A stretch of DNA of 64,000 bases from Faucicola sp041855445 (GTDB lineage Bacteria; Pseudomonadota; Gammaproteobacteria; Pseudomonadales; Moraxellaceae), in assembly GCA_041855445.1 (NCBI GenBank), contig JBHAEG010000007.1, positions 1 to 64,000 of the forward strand, written 5' to 3'. Each line of letters opens with the position of its first letter. Positions within the stretch are counted from its first letter, which is position 1. This document shows positions 59,248 to 64,000 of the stretch, in pieces. The notes under the pieces were generated by a model, which was given only the letters and a program-made list of their open reading frames with translations, was not told where the DNA came from and searched no databases. The position numbers and the translations under genes were made by a program.

Positions 59248-59913
59248 CTAAATCGTCCAATCTTCAATTGCCCAACCGTGTGCAAGTGCATGGGCTTTTA
59301 ATATCTCATCAGGTGTCACACAAATTGCCACATCTGCCCATTCTAGTAAAGGTAAATCATTTTTTGAGTCAGAATAGGCGTAGGTTTTTTGATACGTTTT
59401 ATTCTGTTGGTTAATCCATTGTTGTAAATGATAAATTTTACCCGCTTGAAAATTTGGTTTACCAACGACTTTTCCCGTGTAGCCTTGTTGCGTTTTTTCT
59501 AGTTGAGTAGCTAATACATTCTTTTCATTAATAAAAAATAATTTAGCAATTTCTTTAACAACAAAATCGTTTGTTGCCGAAATAATTACCACATCATGCC
59601 CTTGTTGTAAATGTTGTTCAATGGCTTGAACCGCTTTTGGGCGGATATTTGGGACAATGCGTTGGTTAATATACGCTTTTCGCCAGCTGTCTAATTGTTC
59701 AAGAGAATGTTGTTTTAAAAATGAAGCAACAAATTCATTATATTCCACAGCATCTAATGTGCCTGCAATATATTGTTGATAAAACTGATAATTTCTTTCT
59801 CGAAATAGTGCCTCATTAACCAATTTTTGCTCTACTAAAAACTCACCCCACATATAATCACTATCAACATTTAGCAAGGTGTGGTCTAAATCAAATAACG
59901 CCAATTCACTCAT
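59248..59913 (-). CDS. HAD-IB family hydrolase (SerB-like phosphatase)
   Basis: The 221-residue HAD protein shows motif I FDLDHTLL (residues 7-14, DxDxT), motif II IISATND near 108, a motif III Lys near 155 (GKPNFQAGK), and motif IV YSDSKNDLPLL near 178. The helical cap between motifs I and II is of the C1 type seen in HAD-IB enzymes such as phosphoserine phosphatase and CicA. The substrate is not determined. TTTTAGGAAAA precedes the ATG. It lies between prfB and tonB in the same direction. Confidence 0.88.
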   Translation of the reverse strand: MSELALFDLDHTLLNVDSDYMWGEFLVEQKLVNEALFRERNYQFYQQYIAGTLDAVEYNEFVASFLKQHSLEQLDSWRKAYINQRIVPNIRPKAVQAIEQHLQQGHDVVIISATNDFVVKEIAKLFFINEKNVLATQLEKTQQGYTGKVVGKPNFQAGKIYHLQQWINQQNKTYQKTYAYSDSKNDLPLLEWADVAICVTPDEILKAHALAHGWAIEDWTI

Positions 59914-59937
59914 AAATTTTCCTAAAATAAATTTTTA

Positions 59938-60831
59938 CTATTCATAATCAACAGATAAGCTTTCTTCACCAAATCGCCAAGTACGAATAATGCGTAATTC
60001 AACAATATCTTTCATTTCATTACTAAATGTGCCAAAAGGGGCAGCTTTACGGACAGAGGCTTTAGCAGCCTCATCTAAAATTTTTGAACCTGAACTTTCT
60101 AATACTGTAATGGCTTTTACTTTACCTGTTGGTAGAATAATGACCATCAAACGTACTTCACCTGTGATGCCTTTTGCTCGTGCTTCTTGTGGATAGTGTT
60201 GATTACCAACTCGATAGGCTTGTTGTCGAAAGTTTTCAATATAAATGGCTTCATTACTCTTCATCGTTGAGTTACTACTAATTGTTTTGACTGCGGTTTT
60301 TTTGCTTAGTAATTGCCGTTGGGTATTGATTTGGGTTTCTAAAGTTGCGATTTGTTGGCGTAAACGTTGTTCTTCTGCTTCTAAATCATTTGATTTATCT
60401 TGTTTTTTGTTATCGCTTTTATCTTGAACTTTTTCCCAACTTAACGTTGTGCGTAAATAGCTTTCTTGGTATTGTTGCTGACGAGCTTTACGACGTTGGC
60501 TCAAAATATCATCTGTTGGATTAACCGTGTCAGCATTTAATGGGCTAATATCAGCATTTTCAAAACGTTTTTTTTCGTCCGCTTCACCACCACCTTCTTG
60601 ATTTGCATTGGCAATAAAATCCGCTTTTTCATTTTTTTTTAGATTATCTGTCAAAACTGTCGTAACTTCTTGTACAACAGCCGATGGGTCATATTTAGCG
60701 TCAAAACTAATGCCAAAAATTACGCCTGCATGTAGTGCTACGGCGATTATTGTTGAAATTAATAAGATATGGTCAGATTTTGTGATGTTTCTTTGAAAAT
60801 GATAACTACGACTATCTTTAATATGAACCAA
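59938..60831 (-). CDS. tonB: Energy transducer TonB with coiled-coil spacer
   Basis: The 297-residue protein has a short basic N-terminus and one membrane helix (about 20-42). A long periplasmic spacer includes a predicted coiled coil (about 150-185), and the TonB C-terminal domain follows (about 205-295: YPQEARAKGITGEVRLMVIILPTGKVKAITVLESSG is the family core, quoted across residues 219-254 by position; RTWRF at the end). The Pro-Glu/Pro-Lys spacer of classical TonB is missing. The start is TTG at 60831 with AGGTG upstream, as no ATG is available. exbB/exbD are not in the window. It could energise HmuR. Confidence 0.85.
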   Translation of the reverse strand: MVHIKDSRSYHFQRNITKSDHILLISTIIAVALHAGVIFGISFDAKYDPSAVVQEVTTVLTDNLKKNEKADFIANANQEGGGEADEKKRFENADISPLNADTVNPTDDILSQRRKARQQQYQESYLRTTLSWEKVQDKSDNKKQDKSNDLEAEEQRLRQQIATLETQINTQRQLLSKKTAVKTISSNSTMKSNEAIYIENFRQQAYRVGNQHYPQEARAKGITGEVRLMVIILPTGKVKAITVLESSGSKILDEAAKASVRKAAPFGTFSNEMKDIVELRIIRTWRFGEESLSVDYE

Positions 60832-60845
60832 GTGACACCTATGAA

Positions 60846-60896
60846 GTTTTACTCAACCAATACTTATTATAAATCGTTCAAGATATTGAGTAAAAC
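60846..60896. repeat. Interrupted inverted repeat in the tonB promoter region
   Basis: Two perfect 11-bp arms (60846-60856 and 60886-60896, GTTTTACTCAA and its complement) flank 29 bp of AT-rich sequence between the divergent tonB gene and the unknown gene at 60973. It could be an operator for a dimeric regulator. Confidence 0.4.
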
Positions 60897-60972
60897 GTAA
60901 TATACCGATAATTATACATTCTAGGCTATTTTTTGTTAGAATACGAAAAAAATGTGTATTGCAGGAAACGTT

Positions 60973-61704
60973 GTGGAAAAAATCTCTGAGGAATTTAACG
61001 AATTTATTAATCAACAAAGTTTTTCTATTTGGCAACAGTTTGTGACACAGTTACAAGTTGCTTATGAAAAAATGGAAGATACAATTGACCAAGAGTTTCA
61101 AATCCCTGTTTCAGAACAGCAAGTTAATTTATTGTTAAAACGTTATGTTGTTGATAATGTTGATGCAATTCTTGATTTACATGTTGATTTACATGATGGT
61201 TGGTTTCGTCTGTATGCTACTGCAAAAATTAAGGGAATTTTTCTCGAGGTGGCAGGAAATTTTGGTATTGTACATATTCAGGCAGATAAGGATATTCAAC
61301 GTTTAGTGTTTCAACAGCTTACAAATGTTGATGTTATTTCTTTATATTGCCAATCATATTTTAAAACATTGGCTGTTCGTGGGGCGATTTGGTATTTTCA
61401 TCAGCGATTAAAAAAAGACCCTTTAGGTTTAATTTTAAGTCATATTAGTTTAGCACAACAAAAACAAGATATTATTTATGTTGAGATTGGTCGTTGGCTG
61501 AAAAAAAGTAAACAAATCATGGATACTTTAAAAAAGGTTCAAGTGAATCATGCGTTTGTTGCAGAAGAACAGCTGATTTTAAAAGCAAATGTTAATATTG
61601 GTAATGTGATTAATTTAGGAAACAATGATGTTTTAATTACTGAAGCGGATAATCCTGATATTCATCAATCTACCGATAATAGTGAAAATTCGCAATCCGC
61701 TTAG
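60973..61704 (+). CDS. Uncharacterised soluble protein
   Basis: I do not recognise this 243-residue protein. It has no signal peptide or membrane helix. An amphipathic helical N-terminal part (about 1-55) is followed by alternating beta and alpha segments (VDAILDLHVDLHDGWFRLYATAKIKG, then GNFGIVHIQADKDIQRLVFQQLTNVDVISL by position about 63-125). A basic helical region (about 135-185) and an acidic Asn/Ser tail follow. The fold suggests a lipid- or ligand-binding alpha/beta domain, but this is guesswork. The GTG at 60973 has AGGA well spaced upstream. An ATG at 60952 lacks such a site. It is divergent from tonB. Confidence 0.65.
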   Translation: MEKISEEFNEFINQQSFSIWQQFVTQLQVAYEKMEDTIDQEFQIPVSEQQVNLLLKRYVVDNVDAILDLHVDLHDGWFRLYATAKIKGIFLEVAGNFGIVHIQADKDIQRLVFQQLTNVDVISLYCQSYFKTLAVRGAIWYFHQRLKKDPLGLILSHISLAQQKQDIIYVEIGRWLKKSKQIMDTLKKVQVNHAFVAEEQLILKANVNIGNVINLGNNDVLITEADNPDIHQSTDNSENSQSA

Positions 61705-61714
61705 GCTATTTTAA

Positions 61715-62482
61715 TTACCAGTAATTTTCAACAGCGATATTACCTTCACCCCGTCTATTCATGGTTAAACCTAATTGTTTTAATACTTCTTTGGTTTCTT
61801 CGACCATTGTTGGATTACCACATAACATGACGTGACTATGTTCTGCTGATAGTTTTTGCTGGGCGGTTGTTTCTAACTCACCTGATACAATTAGTTTTGG
61901 TAAACGTTGGTTTAAGCCTTGATAATTTTTTTCACGAGTTATAATAGGAATGAAGGTAAATTTCGCTCCATCTTCACCATAGATAGATTTTAATTGTTTA
62001 ATTTCTGCTAAGTAAGCAAGCTCTTGATGAGTTCTGGCACTATACACTAGGATAATATGTTGATATTGTTGCCAAACTTCCAATGTTTTTAAAATAGATA
62101 AAAATGGAGCTACGCCTGTACCTGTCGCTAACAACCATAAATCTTGTGGTAAAGGTTTTTGATAACGGGTTAAAGTTAAAAAACCAAAAACCGTTGGATT
62201 TAAATAAAGTATATCCCCAGCTTGTAAATGTTTAAGTTGTGAGGTAAATTCACCATTTGGTATCACAACTGAAAAAAATTCTAAAAATTCATCAAAAGGC
62301 GAGGAAACAATGGAGTAGGCTCGAAAAACTGCTGGTTTATCACTAGCTTTAATGCCTAGTCGTACAAACTGTCCTGCAGTAAAACGAAACCCTGTTGGAC
62401 GAGTGACTTTAAAACTAAATAATGTGTCTGCCCATTGGGTAACTTCAGTAATGGTAACGGGGATACTTTTTTCGTCTGACAT
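61715..62482 (-). CDS. fpr: Ferredoxin/flavodoxin-NADP+ reductase
   Basis: The 255-residue enzyme has the FAD-binding FRAYSIVSSP motif near residue 53 (RxYS type) and FTAGQFVRLG near 34. The NADP domain shows LLATGTGVAPFLSIL near 118, ARTHQELAYLAEI near 150, and MLCGNPTMVEETKEVL near 220. The C-terminus ends RRGEGNIAVENYW, the aromatic-ended type that stacks on FAD in bacterial FPRs. It exchanges electrons between NADPH and ferredoxin or flavodoxin. It might supply flavin or heme-reduction systems, which is inference. Confidence 0.93.
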   Translation of the reverse strand: MSDEKSIPVTITEVTQWADTLFSFKVTRPTGFRFTAGQFVRLGIKASDKPAVFRAYSIVSSPFDEFLEFFSVVIPNGEFTSQLKHLQAGDILYLNPTVFGFLTLTRYQKPLPQDLWLLATGTGVAPFLSILKTLEVWQQYQHIILVYSARTHQELAYLAEIKQLKSIYGEDGAKFTFIPIITREKNYQGLNQRLPKLIVSGELETTAQQKLSAEHSHVMLCGNPTMVEETKEVLKQLGLTMNRRGEGNIAVENYW

Positions 62483-62536
62483 GACTTTTTACTAATTGAA
62501 TGAGTTAGTCATATTGTAGCAAACTTTTCCCAAGTA

Positions 62537-62562
62537 AAAAACGTGCCTTTCGACACGTTTTT
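62537..62562 (-). terminator. Terminator at the end of the nuo transcript
   Basis: A 9-bp stem (62537-62545 with 62554-62562) with an 8-nt loop has T runs on the minus strand. It lies 10 bp after the nuoN stop, consistent with nuoN being the last nuo gene. Confidence 0.75.
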
Positions 62563-62571
62563 ATTTTTCAT

Positions 62572-63999
62572 TTATTGTAATTGATAAATTTTAACGGCAC
62601 CTAAGAGATGAATTAGGCTGTCAGGCAAGATACCAAAATATAATACTGCTAATGTGACCAATAACACCATAATCCCACCAGCCTGTATACCCCAATGATT
62701 TACCGCATCAAAGTCTTTTTGTTTTTGTGGACGTTGGAATAATGTCACCATTAAGGTTAAGTAATAATATAAGCTAATTGCACTACCAACAATTATCATA
62801 CTGGTTAATAGCCATTGCCCTGTTTGTACAGTTGCCAAGACCGCAAAGAATTTAGTAATAAAGCCCGCTGTTAATGGAATACCCGCTAATGATAATAACA
62901 TTACCGTTAAAACAGCTGTCAAGATTGGACGTTGCCAAAATAAGCCACGATAGTTTGCAATCAATTCTGCTTCACCAGCATTTTTATAAGGACTAGACAT
63001 CAATGTCACAACGCCAAATGCTCCAATCGTTGTAAACGCATATACTGCCATATAATAACTTGCAATATAATCGGCATCATATGGGGCACTGATGACGACA
63101 GCCAATACATACCCTAAGTGAGCAATTGATGAATAGCTTAACATACGTTTGATATTTTTTTGACGTAATGCCAAGATGTTACCCACGAGCATGGATAATA
63201 CTGCAATCACAATTAGTGTTGTTTGTGTTGAAGGTAAACCGATGGTCGCCGTTGTTACCAAGAAGCGTAAACCCAATGCTAACATAGCGACTTTACCCAC
63301 ACTGGCAAGAAATGTTGCAATTGGAGCGGGGGCACCTTGGTATACATCAGGTGTCCAAGTATGAAATGGAACTGCTGACAATTTAAAGGCAATACCAAAT
63401 AATACCAGTACACTACCTAATGCAAACAAGATATAGTTTGACCCTTGTTGTAACTGCATAAATAATGACACGGTAATATCACGAAATTCTAATGTGCCTG
63501 TATACGCATAAATAAACGCCATACCCATTAACATGGTTGCAGAGGCGGTGGCTGATAGCACTAAATATTTTAAGCCAGACTCTAACGACTTACTACGAGC
63601 AAATGTATAGGCGAGCATACCATACATTGGTACAGATAATAACTCAAGGCTAATAAAGAATGATGCTAAGTGTTCACTACATACCATCAACATTGCCCCA
63701 AGTGTTGCCGTTAGCATCAATAAATATAACTCTTCCTTATTTTCAGGATACCCCTCCATGTAGGCATATGACAATGTAAAACATGCTAACGAACAAATTA
63801 GTATAATTAACATATTAAACATGGCAAAACCATCAATGACAAATAATGTTGAAACAAAACCAACACCTGTCCCCGAGGTAACATAGCCGTAAATCTGAAT
63901 AATTAACGTAATTAATGCAAAATTTAGCCCAATAACACTCAATGTTCCTGCAACAAAATGTGAACGCTTTACCGCAATCGCAATCATTACCATAATAAT
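62572..63999 (-). CDS. nuoN: NADH-quinone oxidoreductase subunit N (5' end outside window)
   Basis: The frame is open to the window edge. Comparison with E. coli NuoN (485 residues) shows that about 20 N-terminal residues lie beyond it. The visible 475 residues hold about 13 membrane helices. They include the antiporter-like core motifs: MEGYPENKEELYLLML near 78, GIAFKLSAVPFHTWTPDVYQGAPAP near 200 with the key Lys and His, KRMLSYSSIAHLGY near 283, and SLAGIPLTAGFITKF near 370. NuoN is a proton-pumping subunit of complex I and is the usual last gene of the nuo operon. Confidence 0.96.
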   Translation of the reverse strand: MIMVMIAIAVKRSHFVAGTLSVIGLNFALITLIIQIYGYVTSGTGVGFVSTLFVIDGFAMFNMLIILICSLACFTLSYAYMEGYPENKEELYLLMLTATLGAMLMVCSEHLASFFISLELLSVPMYGMLAYTFARSKSLESGLKYLVLSATASATMLMGMAFIYAYTGTLEFRDITVSLFMQLQQGSNYILFALGSVLVLFGIAFKLSAVPFHTWTPDVYQGAPAPIATFLASVGKVAMLALGLRFLVTTATIGLPSTQTTLIVIAVLSMLVGNILALRQKNIKRMLSYSSIAHLGYVLAVVISAPYDADYIASYYMAVYAFTTIGAFGVVTLMSSPYKNAGEAELIANYRGLFWQRPILTAVLTVMLLSLAGIPLTAGFITKFFAVLATVQTGQWLLTSMIIVGSAISLYYYLTLMVTLFQRPQKQKDFDAVNHWGIQAGGIMVLLVTLAVLYFGILPDSLIHLLGAVKIYQLQ

Positions 64000-64000
64000 G

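Noticed and set aside
1..64000. CRISPR arrays, insertion sequences, prophage genes or integration sites
   Set aside because: No array of regularly spaced repeats, no transposase or integrase and no phage structural gene was seen. The tRNA genes show no adjacent integrase or duplicated 3' ends.

Overview
This is a 64 kb stretch of AT-rich bacterial chromosome (by eye roughly mid-to-upper 30s % G+C; not computed). It is densely packed with housekeeping genes. The gene content suggests a low-GC member of the Moraxellaceae (Moraxella/Acinetobacter-like Gammaproteobacteria). Evidence includes hisZ next to purA, prmB next to aroC, an XRE-AlaA fusion, RF2 with its programmed frameshift, AcnB, and a full tRNA set with encoded CCA. 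No phage, insertion sequence, integrase or CRISPR array is visible. The family assignment is inference from content, not from a database search.

Layout. 1-6.2 kb: a DUF1304 fragment, a TatD/YcfH nuclease, recJ, and a TRIC/YadS channel, EamA-like exporter and queE on the minus strand. 6.3-6.6 kb: tRNA-Leu(UAA) and tRNA-Cys(GCA). 6.7-13.8 kb: folD, a large lipoprotein hydrolase, corA, hisZ-purA. 13.8-15.7 kb: glnK-amtB ammonium uptake. 15.9-18.5 kb: a four-gene operon (PepSY protein, small anchored protein, ApbE-like flavin transferase, ferric-reductase-like membrane protein). 18.7-26 kb: a heme uptake locus. hmuS-hmuT-hmuU-hmuV run leftward and hmuR-hmuY rightward from a shared, near-consensus Fur box. 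26-29 kb: HMwFabG and a FadI-like thiolase, divergent. 28.9-32.1 kb: a NYN/LOTUS RNA-type protein, ung and tadA. 32.3-36.9 kb: clpA and clpS, separated by three genes for secreted proteins. 37-41.4 kb: a coiled-coil membrane protein, argC, hemE, proB. 41.6-49.4 kb: an L,D-transpeptidase, prmB-aroC, a probable holD, serC, and a YejA-like binding protein. 49.5-53.5 kb: acnB and lipA. 53.7-53.9 kb: tRNA-Asp and tRNA-Val. 54-58 kb: glutathione peroxidase, XRE-AlaA, an acyl-CoA synthetase. 58-64 kb: prfB, a HAD phosphatase, tonB, an unknown 243-residue protein, a ferredoxin-NADP reductase and the start-truncated nuoN.

How it fits together. The most coherent system is iron/heme acquisition. An outer-membrane heme receptor and a two-repeat HmuY-like lipoprotein would capture heme, and TonB (encoded at 60 kb) would energise the receptor. 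HmuT-HmuU-HmuV would move heme across the inner membrane, and HmuS would handle it in the cytoplasm. The PepSY/ApbE/ferric-reductase operon lies directly downstream in the same direction and has its own Fur-like site and a 14-bp palindrome. It may be a linked periplasmic reduction module. Other places worth attention are the secreted-protein cassette splitting clpS from clpA, the NYN protein with four LOTUS domains, and a highly diverged candidate for the DNA polymerase III psi subunit.
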